From Cyanobacteria bacterium FACHB-DQ100 (lineage in GTDB: Bacteria > Cyanobacteriota > Cyanobacteriia > Leptolyngbyales > Leptolyngbyaceae): DNA of 64,000 nucleotides. The notes under the pieces are model-generated. The model did not search any database and had not been told where the DNA came from. It saw only the letters and a list, made by a program, of their open reading frames with translations. The position numbers and the translations under genes are program-made. How positions within the stretch are numbered: position 1 is the stretch's first letter; every line of letters starts with the position of its first letter. Of the stretch, positions 9,298 through 17,476 are shown in pieces. The stretch spans positions 248,001 to 312,000 of the forward strand of contig JACJNW010000039.1 of the NCBI GenBank assembly GCA_014695195.1, in the 5' to 3' direction.

Positions 9298-10020
9298 ATG
9301 TCAGAGATGCCTGCTCAAGTCCGAATTGTTCTCGTCGAGCCTGCGGGAGCGCTGAATGTCGGGTCGATCGCTCGGGTGATGAAAAATATGGGGTTGAGTC
9401 AGTTAGTGCTGGTGAATCCCCAGTGCGATCTGCAATCCGATGATGCGCGAAAAATGGCAATGCGGGCGATCGACGTTTTAGAAGCGGCACAGATTGTGGA
9501 TTCGATTCCAGCAGCCTTAGTCGGCTGTCATCGCGCGATCGCCACCGCCGTTCGATCGCGCATTAATGCACCGCTAGAGCATCCCCGCGAGGCACTACCT
9601 TGGTTATTAGAACCTGGGCTGAATACGGCTTTGTTATTTGGCTCAGAAGATCGGGGACTGAGTAACGATGAATTGAAATACGCGCAGCGATTTGTTTATA
9701 TCCCGACGAGCGATCAGTACCGATCGCTCAATCTCGCTCAAGCCGTCGCAATCTGCTGTTACGAACTGTTCCAAGTACCGCTACCCCCCCAACCCCAAAC
9801 GATTCCCTGCTCGCTCGACGCGCTCGATCGCGCTTATCAACATCTCGAATCCGTGCTGCTTGAGATTGGATATCTGCAACCGCACACAGCAGCCAGTCGG
9901 ATGGAAAAATTTCGCTATGTGTTCGATCGCGCCAATTTATCAGACGCTGAGCTTGCTCTGCTGCGGGGCGTTCTGCGACAGGTCGAATGGGCAAGCCGCG
10001 ATCAGAAGGCTAAAGATTGA
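9298..10020 (+). CDS. trmJ: TrmJ-type tRNA (Cm32/Um32) 2'-O-methyltransferase, SPOUT family
   Basis: Knotted SPOUT methyltransferase that puts a 2'-O-methyl on position 32 of tRNA anticodon loops, using S-adenosylmethionine. The three SpoU motifs are seen: PAGALNVGSIARVMKNMG (about residues 15-32), LLFGSEDRGLSNDE (about 105) and IPTSDQYRSLNLAQAVAI (about 127). The C-terminal helical extension is typical of TrmJ rather than TrmL. Length (240) fits. The position-32 assignment is by family. Confidence 0.88.
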   Translation: MSEMPAQVRIVLVEPAGALNVGSIARVMKNMGLSQLVLVNPQCDLQSDDARKMAMRAIDVLEAAQIVDSIPAALVGCHRAIATAVRSRINAPLEHPREALPWLLEPGLNTALLFGSEDRGLSNDELKYAQRFVYIPTSDQYRSLNLAQAVAICCYELFQVPLPPQPQTIPCSLDALDRAYQHLESVLLEIGYLQPHTAASRMEKFRYVFDRANLSDAELALLRGVLRQVEWASRDQKAKD

Positions 10021-10173
10021 TCGATCCGGACGGATCACTTTTCCGAAGTCAATGTAAAATCCCTAAAACATAGAGTAAATCAAGCGTCCTCAACTTCAAA
10101 CCGATCGTTTGCCCGAATCTCGGTAAAATGTCGCTGAAATCTAACCTTGTTTGACCAACGGAGAAAAGCGTAA

Positions 10174-11598
10174 ATGTGGGATGAAACTGACGAGCCAGCC
10201 GCATCAAATCCTAACCGCAGCGAACGATCAGCCTCTCGTTCACGTCGCCGCCCCCCAGAGGCATTACGCCCTCCGCAACCTCCGACTTCGCTGTCCTCGC
10301 GTCGGAGTGGCGATCGTCGTCGGGAGCGAACCCGACAGGAAACGAAGCCGCTGCGTAAAACCGCCCCAGAACGCCCGATTGCTCAATCCCGCGAATTTTC
10401 AACAACGGTGCGATCGTTTCGCACCCCCCCAGAACGCCCACCCGCTAGAGCCGAGCGCCGTCGGCTGGAAGTAGTGCCACCTCCAGAACCGCGTCGCCCA
10501 CAGCCGCTCCGAAAACCGATCGTCCAAGTTCCCAAAAGCCGATCGGCATTAGCCGTTCTTTATGGCGCTCGACTGTTAATTCTGGGTATAGGAATCGGCG
10601 TGATTGTAGGCACAAGTTTATCCATCCTTGACCCAGCCAACCGATTCAGCGCCTCATCTCAACCTGAAAAACCCGAACAAGTTGCACCCTCGCCTCCTCC
10701 GCCTGTGGTTCAACTCGAACTCGGTCAGGAAATCACCGCGCTCAAACCCCAACTTCAAAGCGCGATCGCACCCCAAACTCAACTCACTCCAGGGATCATG
10801 CTGGTTGATGCGGATACCCGCGCTCAAATTGACATTAACGGCTCTACGCCGATCGCGGCCGCGAGTACGATCAAATTCCCGCTTCTCGTTGCGTTTTTCC
10901 AAGCGGTAGACGAAGGTAAAGTCCGGCTTGATGAACCGCTGACGATGCGAAAAGAACTGGTCGCCACAGAATCCGGGGATCTGCAAGATTTACCCGCTGG
11001 CTCTCAGATCCCCGCGATCGAAGTTGCCGCCAAAATGATCGAGATCAGCGACAATACCGCCACCAATATGATCCTCGATCGTTTAGGCGGTAAGGATGCA
11101 GTGAATCAGCGCTTTCAAACATGGGGTCTGACCCATACCAAAATTCAAAATCTGCTCCCTGATTTGCAGGGAACCAACCTGACTACGCCGCATGATATGG
11201 TGGCGCTGCTGGATGCCCTGCATCGCGGGAAAATGGTATCGCCTCGATCGCAAGATCGAATGCTCAACATTATGCGGAAAGTGAGAAATAATTCCTTAAT
11301 TCCGCAAGGCTTGGGACAAGATGCAATGATCGCCCATAAAACTGGAGACATCGGCACCGTGTTGGGGGATGTCGGCATGATCGATTTACCGAATGGCAAG
11401 CGCTACTTTATGGCAGCCCTGGTTAAGCGTCCGCACAATGACGATCGAGCGGGTGATTTGATTCGGCAGATGTCAAAGCTGACGTACCAATACTTCAATC
11501 AATTGAATATCGCGCCGCCAAGTCCAACCGCATCACCGAGTCCAGCCCCTGAATCTCAAGGGGCAGAGCCTTCACGATCGACGATCGCGCAACCCTAA
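10174..11598 (+). CDS. membrane-anchored serine hydrolase with class A beta-lactamase fold, lacking the deacylation Glu
   Basis: 474 residues, with GGAGAA eight bases before the ATG. The first ~120 residues are very rich in Arg and Pro and should be cytoplasmic. A hydrophobic helix follows (LLILGIGIGVIVGTSLSIL, about 131-149), then a Pro-rich linker and a periplasmic domain. The serine hydrolase triad is present: S-x-x-K in ASTIKFPLLVAF, SDN in EISDNTATNMIL and KTG in AHKTGDIGTVLGDVG. In class A beta-lactamases an omega-loop E-x-x-L-N supplies the deacylating Glu; the equivalent stretch here reads LLPDLQGTNLTTP, with no Glu or Asn at those places. A cell-wall role (slow acyl-enzyme or carboxypeptidase-like) is more likely than drug hydrolysis. 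The tail is Pro/Ser-rich. Confidence 0.85.
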   Translation: MWDETDEPAASNPNRSERSASRSRRRPPEALRPPQPPTSLSSRRSGDRRRERTRQETKPLRKTAPERPIAQSREFSTTVRSFRTPPERPPARAERRRLEVVPPPEPRRPQPLRKPIVQVPKSRSALAVLYGARLLILGIGIGVIVGTSLSILDPANRFSASSQPEKPEQVAPSPPPPVVQLELGQEITALKPQLQSAIAPQTQLTPGIMLVDADTRAQIDINGSTPIAAASTIKFPLLVAFFQAVDEGKVRLDEPLTMRKELVATESGDLQDLPAGSQIPAIEVAAKMIEISDNTATNMILDRLGGKDAVNQRFQTWGLTHTKIQNLLPDLQGTNLTTPHDMVALLDALHRGKMVSPRSQDRMLNIMRKVRNNSLIPQGLGQDAMIAHKTGDIGTVLGDVGMIDLPNGKRYFMAALVKRPHNDDRAGDLIRQMSKLTYQYFNQLNIAPPSPTASPSPAPESQGAEPSRSTIAQP

Positions 11599-11628
11599 TA
11601 AAAATATAGGTCAGGAAAACTCCTGACC
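11598..11628 (-). terminator. intrinsic terminator of the Pro/Thr/Ser-rich protein gene
   Basis: Perfect 8-bp stem GGTCAGGA/TCCTGACC (11609-11616 and 11621-11628) with a 4-base loop. On the minus strand it is followed by TATATTTTTAT, so it best ends the minus-strand gene at 11675-12604. It sits directly after the stop of the converging serine hydrolase and may act in both directions. Confidence 0.75.
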
Positions 11629-11635
11629 CACAACA

Positions 11636-11661
11636 TCTTTAAGACGATTCTTTAAGACGAT
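11636..11661. repeat. tandem 13-bp duplication
   Basis: Two exact head-to-tail copies of TCTTTAAGACGAT between the terminator and the stop codon of the minus-strand gene. It looks like a recent slippage duplication without evident function. Confidence 0.6.
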
Positions 11662-11674
11662 TCAAACAGCTAAT

Positions 11675-12604
11675 TTATCCTGCACAGACAGGCTTACCAG
11701 TAGCATTCAGGCGGATTTTACCTTCTGTTCCGTTGATCATAAATGGAACTTTCTGGTCTTCAACCACGCGCACAAACGCGGGTTTATCTTGCAAACAAGC
11801 ACCTACTGCTGCACCCCAAGCTGTTAAATCTTTCGACAGCTTATCGGTGATCGGCGTATCGCTGGTCACGGATGCCTCTTGCGCCACCGTCACTTGAATG
11901 GGTAGCGTGAATCTGGCAGGAGCATTCCCGATCGAGGGCAAGCTTGTTTCCTTGATTCCTGTGATGGATTCACCTTCAAGCACCATCGTTTTTGCAGTCA
12001 CCTGAGTATTGGGGGCAGAAGACTGTTCAGCCGGATTGGTTGGAGCTGGTGCAGTTGTGGGAGCCGACGGCGTTGTCGGTGTGGTTGCGTCGCTCGGCGC
12101 TGCCGGAGTCGGGTTTGAGGGAGTGGTTGCATCAGGCGGAGCCGTCGGCGTTCCCGGAGTGGTGTTCAAAGGAGCGGCGGGACTGAGGCCAGGGTTTGGA
12201 GTGATCGTGTCCGGAGCCGCCTGTGTGGGTGAATCGGATGAAGGCGCGATCGGAGCCGTTCCGGGTGGAGTGGAGTCTGTTGGGGTGGGTTTTGCCGAAT
12301 CAGAAGTCGTCGAACTATCAGGAGTGGTTGGACTCGAAGCCGGGGCAAGCGAAGGCGTTTGAGTTAAACCGGATGGACTGGCTTCTGGAGCGCTAGGGGT
12401 TGAATTGGTTGGATAACTCAGAGGAGTGGTTTCGGGTTTGGAGATCGGAGAAAGTCCCGGAGTTGCGGGGGTACTCATCGTGGGTTCAGTCGGCGCGGTT
12501 TTCACAGGCTTTTTGTCCGACTGAGCGATCGTAGGAACGGTGTATCCTGCAAGCACTGCGGCTACGCCAATAGCGGCAATCTGTTTCAGTTTGCTCACGT
12601 TCAT
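11675..12604 (-). CDS. secreted Pro/Thr/Ser-rich protein with conserved-looking C-terminal domain
   Basis: About 309 residues. An N-terminal signal peptide is clear (KLKQIAAIGVAAVLAGYTVPTIAQ, cleavage after the Ala or Gln near residue 26). Residues ~30-200 are almost wholly Pro, Thr, Ser and Ala in irregular PTAPSDATTP-like repeats, a low-complexity linker that could span the cell wall. The last ~105 residues are ordinary sequence with two Cys (VGACLQDK and KPVCAG) that may pair. The family is not recognised. Start: ATG 12604 directly abuts a GGAG; a GTG two codons later (12598) has better spacing, and the frame also extends to a TTG at 12610. Confidence 0.7.
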   Translation of the reverse strand: MNVSKLKQIAAIGVAAVLAGYTVPTIAQSDKKPVKTAPTEPTMSTPATPGLSPISKPETTPLSYPTNSTPSAPEASPSGLTQTPSLAPASSPTTPDSSTTSDSAKPTPTDSTPPGTAPIAPSSDSPTQAAPDTITPNPGLSPAAPLNTTPGTPTAPPDATTPSNPTPAAPSDATTPTTPSAPTTAPAPTNPAEQSSAPNTQVTAKTMVLEGESITGIKETSLPSIGNAPARFTLPIQVTVAQEASVTSDTPITDKLSKDLTAWGAAVGACLQDKPAFVRVVEDQKVPFMINGTEGKIRLNATGKPVCAG

Positions 12605-12877
12605 CTCCAAATTTGCTAAAGGTCAATGGGTTTCGCACGTTGAGAACGCACCGTGATCATTTGTCGAACGTCTGTGTATTTGGAAAGTAATAGGTCAGCG
12701 CTCGACAGCCAAACCGTACCGAAGCGATCGCGCTCGGCTCAACTAAGCAAGAGACAGATTATTAAGTGGCACAAGTCAGAGTAGATTACTGGAAAAATTA
12801 GCGTTTAAACAGCAAAAATCCGCTTTGCTTTAAAGTAAGGCGATGCAAGGGATTCGATCGAGGGCTGAGGGAAAAGA

Positions 12878-15070
12878 ATGCAGAGTGCGTATCACCGATT
12901 AGCGCCTTTTATTCAGGAGTATATTTACCAACAGGGCTGGGCGAGTTTACGTCCAATTCAAGCCGAAGCTTGTCGCATTGTATTTGAGACGGATAATCAT
13001 TTGCTAATCGCCGCAGGTACGGCATCTGGGAAAACTGAGGCGGCGTTTCTCCCTGTGTTGACGTTATTGCATGAAAAGCCTTCCCGTAGCGTTGGCGCAA
13101 TTTATATCAGCCCGATTAAAGCGTTGATTAATGATCAATTCGATCGATTAACAGAACTGTTACAGTATGCGGATCTTCCCGTTTGGGCGTGGCATGGGGA
13201 TGTGGCGCAAAGTCGCAAGAAAAAGTTGCTCACTCATCCACGCGGCATTCTGCAAATTACACCGGAATCTCTGGAAAGTTTACTTATTAACAAAAGCGCA
13301 GAAATTGATCGTATCTTTGGCGACTTGCGCTTTGTGATTATCGATGAAGTTCATGCCTTTATTGGCAGCGATCGGGGTTGTCAGATTTTGTGTCAGCTCT
13401 CGCGGCTTGCAAAGCTTACTAGCAACCAACCTCGGAGGATTGGACTGTCTGCAACGCTAGGGGATTATTCTCTAGCAGAATCTTGGCTACAGGCGGACAC
13501 TTCTCAAACTGTCATTACCCCTAAAATTTCTGGAGCCGCAAGAAAACTCCAACTGTCGATCGAGCATTTCTATGATCCGGGCTTGGTGGTTCGCGCTAAA
13601 GGAGACACCCGCGACAAGGTTTTTAATCCTTATCATCTATATTTGTTTCGGCAAACTGAAGGGCGCAAGAGTCTGATTTTTGCCAACGGGCGAACGGCAA
13701 CCGAAGAAGCGATCGCGGCACTGCGAGAGATTGCCCAAGCAAAAGGCGCACCGGATATTTATCACGTCCATCACGGTAGCATTTCGGCAGCGCTGCGAGA
13801 AACCGCAGAAGAAGCCATGCGCGATCCCGAAAAAATGGCGGTGACGGCGGCGACTGTGACATTTGAAATGGGGATTGATTTGGGACATCTCGATCGGGTG
13901 TTGCAATTAGAAGCGCCTGCATCGGTCGCGAGTTTTCTGCAACGGTTGGGACGATCGGGACGCAGAGGGGATACTGCAGAAATGCGGTTCATCTGTGCGG
14001 AAGATAAGCCAACAGGCGAAGAGATCCTACCTGAACAAATTCCGTGGCAGTTGTTGCAATCGATCGCCATTATTCAACTCTATTTAGAAGAACAATGGAT
14101 CGAACCTGCTCGAATCCTGCGCTATCCCTTTAGTTTGCTGTATCACCAAACGATGAGTACACTAGCATCGCTGGGAGAATTGTCACCGAGTGAGATCGCT
14201 CAAAATGTTCTGAAGTTACCGCCGTTTCGATCGATTTCTCAAGATGACTTCCGATTGTTTCTCCGGCACTTGTTAGACATTGATCACTTGGAGCGCACTC
14301 CAGAAGGCGGTTTGATTGTGGGAATTGCCGCAGAAAAGTTAATCAACAATTTCAAGTTTTACGCAATCTTCCCGGACACTGAGGAATATTTAGTCAAATA
14401 CGCCGGGAAAGCGATCGGCAGTATTATCGTTCCACCCATGGAAGGCGATCGTTTTTCGCTCGCTGGAAAAACTTGGGAAGTGATCGAAGTGAATGCAAAG
14501 AAAAAAACGATCGCTGTTGAGCCAAGCAAAAAATCAGTCACATCAAGTTCATGGCGCGGTAATACGGGTGAGATTCATTCCAAAGTGCTACAGCGAATGA
14601 AACAGGTATTGCAAGAAACAACGCTTTATTCTTATTTGCAACCCGGAGCAAAACAACGCCTACAAGATGCGCGAGAATTGGCAAAATCAACCGGACTCTT
14701 ACACAAGCCAATTCAGTTAATCGATGAGGAAGTTTGCTGTATTTTTCCGTGGATGGGAACGATCGCGTTTCGCACGCTAGAACGATTTCTGCGCTTTTAT
14801 GCCAAAGATGCCTTGGGATTGAAAAGCATCAAAGCCCGATCGCCGTATTTCCTAATCGTGCGGCTGGGAAAATGCCAGCTTGAGAATTTATATACAGAGA
14901 TTCAGTCCTTAAGCGATCGAGCAACTAGCGTAACGGATCTGATCAAGCCGGATGAAACATTAATCTTCAATAAATACGACCCTTACATTCCGATCGAACT
15001 GCTCGAAAAAGCGTTTACTCACGACTATCTCGATCTCGCAGAAGTGCAAACGCTACTCAAGAACTGGTAA
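12878..15070 (+). CDS. Lhr-like DEAD/DEAH-box (DEVH) helicase
   Basis: 730-residue superfamily 2 helicase. Motif I is AAGTASGKTEAAF (about residue 47), Ia IYISPIKALINDQFDRL, motif II DEVH in VIIDEVHAFIGSDRG, motif III LSATLGD, and the second RecA domain has FEMGIDLGHLDRVLQ and the arginine-finger motif FLQRLGRSGRRGDTAEMRF. The order and wording resemble Lhr-type helicases (nucleic-acid repair or surveillance), but the ~330-residue C-terminal region is shorter than in full-length Lhr and I cannot assign it to a domain. The ATG at 12878 is followed by MQSAYHRLAPFIQ; upstream lies GAGGG. A terminator follows the gene. The small gene at 15154 is next on the same strand. Substrate unknown. Confidence 0.82.
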   Translation: MQSAYHRLAPFIQEYIYQQGWASLRPIQAEACRIVFETDNHLLIAAGTASGKTEAAFLPVLTLLHEKPSRSVGAIYISPIKALINDQFDRLTELLQYADLPVWAWHGDVAQSRKKKLLTHPRGILQITPESLESLLINKSAEIDRIFGDLRFVIIDEVHAFIGSDRGCQILCQLSRLAKLTSNQPRRIGLSATLGDYSLAESWLQADTSQTVITPKISGAARKLQLSIEHFYDPGLVVRAKGDTRDKVFNPYHLYLFRQTEGRKSLIFANGRTATEEAIAALREIAQAKGAPDIYHVHHGSISAALRETAEEAMRDPEKMAVTAATVTFEMGIDLGHLDRVLQLEAPASVASFLQRLGRSGRRGDTAEMRFICAEDKPTGEEILPEQIPWQLLQSIAIIQLYLEEQWIEPARILRYPFSLLYHQTMSTLASLGELSPSEIAQNVLKLPPFRSISQDDFRLFLRHLLDIDHLERTPEGGLIVGIAAEKLINNFKFYAIFPDTEEYLVKYAGKAIGSIIVPPMEGDRFSLAGKTWEVIEVNAKKKTIAVEPSKKSVTSSSWRGNTGEIHSKVLQRMKQVLQETTLYSYLQPGAKQRLQDARELAKSTGLLHKPIQLIDEEVCCIFPWMGTIAFRTLERFLRFYAKDALGLKSIKARSPYFLIVRLGKCQLENLYTEIQSLSDRATSVTDLIKPDETLIFNKYDPYIPIELLEKAFTHDYLDLAEVQTLLKNW

Positions 15071-15096
15071 ATCTTCCGTAAGGAGGATGATTTTTT
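15071..15096 (+). terminator. intrinsic terminator after the helicase gene
   Basis: ATCTTCC / GGAGGAT stem (one G-U pair) with loop GTAA at 15071-15088, then GA and six T (15091-15096). It starts one base after the helicase stop codon. Confidence 0.65.
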
Positions 15097-15153
15097 CGCT
15101 CAATTATTTTCCAACCTGTTATGCTGTCCTGAAACCTTAGGAGAAACAGCACT

Positions 15154-15405
15154 GTGCGGAATTCTCAGTCGATCGTCGTGGATTTAGAAATGTCCGATAT
15201 CGAATATCTTGAATTGTTAGCGCAAGGACGCAATCCACTTCAGGAACAATCTTATACACAGCAATTAATCTGTTTTGGTGTTGAGCTAACAGAAGCCAAA
15301 GAAATTGCACCCCTATTCGACAAGAAAGACACCTCGATCGCTGAAAAAATTGCCGTCAATCGTGCCCTCAAACAAGTGTGGAATCGCCTCATCAAAATGG
15401 CGTGA
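15154..15405 (+). CDS. small hypothetical protein downstream of the helicase
   Basis: 83 residues, GTG start at 15154 with AGGAGA about nine bases upstream. The composition is ordinary and mostly helical: an acidic first half (VVDLEMSDIEYLELLAQG) and a basic C-terminus (NRALKQVWNRLIKMA). No membrane segment or known motif. It follows the helicase terminator, so it probably has its own promoter in the 58-bp gap or depends on read-through. The family is not recognised. Confidence 0.65.
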   Translation: MRNSQSIVVDLEMSDIEYLELLAQGRNPLQEQSYTQQLICFGVELTEAKEIAPLFDKKDTSIAEKIAVNRALKQVWNRLIKMA

Positions 15406-15479
15406 AACCCGCTCCTCTAGACTGATTGCGCCGCCTCGATCGTTGCCATAATGGAGAAGTAAGGCAATGATTGAGGCGC

Positions 15480-16535
15480 ATGGTAGTTACTGCACCAGTT
15501 CGTGAAGCTCGTGGCTCGAAGTTATGGATGCCCGATCGTGTGATTGTCACTCCCGCTGCATTAGATGAGCCTTGGGGACAGCAGATCGTCGAGCGGGTTC
15601 AGCAGTTAGGCTTACCCGTCGAAGAATTACCGCGCAATCGCCTCAGTGGGTTACGAGGCGAGGATGAGCGCGAGACATACAGCATTGCAAAGCGGACTTT
15701 AGCGATCGTCACTGCTCCTCAGAGTCAGTTTAAGCTCAGCCCGATTCCCCCGTCTGCGGATTGGCAGTTTCACATTGCAGAGGGCTGTCCGGGTCACTGT
15801 CAGTATTGTTATCTTGCAGGCAGCTTATCGGGGCCGCCTGTGATTCGCGTTTACGCTAATCTGCCGCAGATCTTGGATAACTTAGGGCGATATGAGCGTC
15901 CCGGCAGCGAGACCAGTTACGAGGTGAGTTGTTACACTGATCCGCTTGGCATCGAGCATCTCACAGGTAGCCTTGCCGAGTGTATTCGCTACTTTGGCAC
16001 ACGCGAGGATGGTTATCTACGCTGGGTGTCGAAGTTTAGCAATGTCGAGGGCTTGTTAGATTTGCCGCACAATGGACATACTCGCTGTCGCGTTAGCGTG
16101 AATGCGGCTCCAGTGAGTCAGCGTTTAGAGGGCGGTACTTCCTCGGTCGAGGAGCGGCTTCAGGCATTGCGCCGACTCGGTTTAGAGGGCGGCTATCCGT
16201 TGGGCATTGTGATTGCACCGATTATGCCGATCGACAATTGGCAGGAGCATTACACGCAGTTGCTCGATCGGATGTCTGAGTTGATCGACTTTGATTGTGA
16301 CTTGACTTTTGAGTTGATTTCACACCGCTTTACTCCTGGCTCGAAGCAGGTCTTGCTAAATTGGTATCCGAATACCAAGCTAGACATGGAGGAGTCTGCG
16401 CGGGTCGTCAAGCGCAATAAGTTTGGGGGCATGAAGTATGTGTACGATGCCAAGACGATGCGCGAGTTGCGCTGCTTCTTTGAGCGGGAGCTAGCGCAGC
16501 GGTTCCCGCAGGGTAAGGTGTTGTACTGGACTTAA
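15480..16535 (+). CDS. SPL-like radical SAM protein (spore photoproduct lyase family)
   Basis: 351 residues. The 4Fe-4S-binding C-x3-C-x2-C motif is in EGCPGHCQYCYLAGS (about residue 105), as in SplB-type radical SAM enzymes that reverse a thymine dimer photoproduct; other conserved pieces are YEVSCYTDPLGIEH, LRWVSKFSNVEGLL and YPLGIVIAPIMP. Cyanobacteria do not sporulate, so the substrate may be another DNA or RNA lesion. ATG 15480 is preferred to the TTG at 15471. Codon choice is striking: by hand count Gln is CAG in all 16 cases, Lys AAG in all 11, Glu GAG in 25 of 28, unlike the helicase gene upstream, while TTA is freely used for Leu. A terminator follows. Confidence 0.8.
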   Translation: MVVTAPVREARGSKLWMPDRVIVTPAALDEPWGQQIVERVQQLGLPVEELPRNRLSGLRGEDERETYSIAKRTLAIVTAPQSQFKLSPIPPSADWQFHIAEGCPGHCQYCYLAGSLSGPPVIRVYANLPQILDNLGRYERPGSETSYEVSCYTDPLGIEHLTGSLAECIRYFGTREDGYLRWVSKFSNVEGLLDLPHNGHTRCRVSVNAAPVSQRLEGGTSSVEERLQALRRLGLEGGYPLGIVIAPIMPIDNWQEHYTQLLDRMSELIDFDCDLTFELISHRFTPGSKQVLLNWYPNTKLDMEESARVVKRNKFGGMKYVYDAKTMRELRCFFERELAQRFPQGKVLYWT

Positions 16536-16544
16536 GAGCTTGAT

Positions 16545-16577
16545 TCGGGTGATTCTGATATGAGTCACCCGATTTTT
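16545..16577 (+). terminator. intrinsic terminator of the SPL-like gene
   Basis: Perfect 8-bp stem TCGGGTGA/TCACCCGA (16545-16552, 16565-16572), 12-base loop, then TTTTT. The start codon nearest the 5' end of the next open frame (ATG 16560) falls inside this loop, which argues that the next gene really starts later. Confidence 0.8.
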
Positions 16578-16652
16578 ATTCATGGTGTGGGGAAACTGAA
16601 ATTGATTCTAGAGTGTGCCTCAAGGATCGCTTATTCGCCGCTGGATGATCGT

Positions 16653-16976
16653 ATGCTGCATGATTCTCCTAGCAATCCGACTCCTGAAGAAATGCCAAAA
16701 GTCCGATCTCTCGATCGTCTCACCCTAGATCCACCGCTCATTAATCCGTGGCGACATCTCAAGATTGTCCGTCGCCTCGATCTCGCTGAGCCGTTTGATC
16801 ACGCAGCACCCCTGTCCCCGCTCCGCCATCGTGATCTAGAGAGTATGGCGCGATGGTTCGATCGTCTAGATATGCTTGAAATCGAGCAGGAAATTAATCA
16901 TCAATTGTCGCTCCTGCACCCAGAGCCACCCTGGGAAGAAGACCTCGACCTAAATTTTCTGCAAGATTACCTTTGA
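16653..16976 (+). CDS. hypothetical acidic protein
   Basis: About 107 residues from the ATG at 16653 (MLHDSPSNPTPEEMPKV). The frame is open from 16560, but that ATG is within the preceding terminator hairpin. The sequence is rich in Asp/Leu/Arg/Pro, with several DRL/RHLKIVRRLD-like helices and an acidic end (PPWEEDLDLNFLQDYL). No membrane span, no recognised domain. The stop codon is part of a tandem 15-bp duplication. Confidence 0.5.
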   Translation: MLHDSPSNPTPEEMPKVRSLDRLTLDPPLINPWRHLKIVRRLDLAEPFDHAAPLSPLRHRDLESMARWFDRLDMLEIEQEINHQLSLLHPEPPWEEDLDLNFLQDYL

Positions 16977-17003
16977 TTACAGAGCTTCTGATTACAGAGC
17001 TTC
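16974..17003 (+). repeat. tandem 15-bp duplication carrying the stop codon
   Basis: TGATTACAGAGCTTC is repeated exactly at 16974-16988 and 16989-17003. The first TGA is the stop of the preceding gene, and because the unit is 15 bp the duplicate supplies a second in-frame TGA. Confidence 0.7.
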
Positions 17004-17087
17004 GTGAAGTTTGATTGACAATTGCAGCCCGATCAAAAACACAGTGCGACCATATGAGGAAGCTGTCGATCGTGGTGAGCGTTAACA

Positions 17088-17447
17088 ATGCTGGATTCAC
17101 TGTTTGAATTTTCGCGAACAAATTGTGTGGGAATTTGCGCGTTTCTTGTTCCTACGAATCTGCTGACGACTTCTCTGACCTTAGCTCTGACAGGGTTAGG
17201 ACGATCGCGCGCTCAAGTTTTTGTCGCAGCAGGAGTGGCATCGCTGTTTTCCGGCATCATGGTACTGCACGTGCTCACCTGGTTTTTGATCGGGGTTGTG
17301 ATGCCGCCGACTTTTATTTTGCTGGGTTTGGGCAGTTTGTGTTTAGCGACAAACCTAGTTGCATTTTTCCGACCAGAACAAATCAGAGGACTGTTACGCG
17401 CACTCGTACAGCTTTTTGGTGCAACGTTTGAGGAGAATTTGCACTAG
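17088..17447 (+). CDS. small hydrophobic membrane protein
   Basis: 119 residues. Three probable membrane helices can be seen: about 14-35 (VGICAFLVPTNLLTTSLTLAL), 43-69 (ending in LTWFLIGVVMPPTF) and 74-92 (ILLGLGSLCLATNLVAFF). The short charged C-terminus ends ATFEENLH. The family is not recognised. It lies 29 bp before the DUF2232 gene on the same strand, possibly in one unit with it and the cobT-like gene. Confidence 0.6.
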   Translation: MLDSLFEFSRTNCVGICAFLVPTNLLTTSLTLALTGLGRSRAQVFVAAGVASLFSGIMVLHVLTWFLIGVVMPPTFILLGLGSLCLATNLVAFFRPEQIRGLLRALVQLFGATFEENLH

Positions 17448-17476
17448 AGTAGATGTGCTAATCAGAACCAACTTCA

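Noticed and set aside
12009-12362. Gly/Val-rich plus-strand frame across the Pro/Thr/Ser-rich gene
   Set aside because: It is the antisense of a low-complexity region; its repeats mirror the ACC/CCG codons of the real gene.
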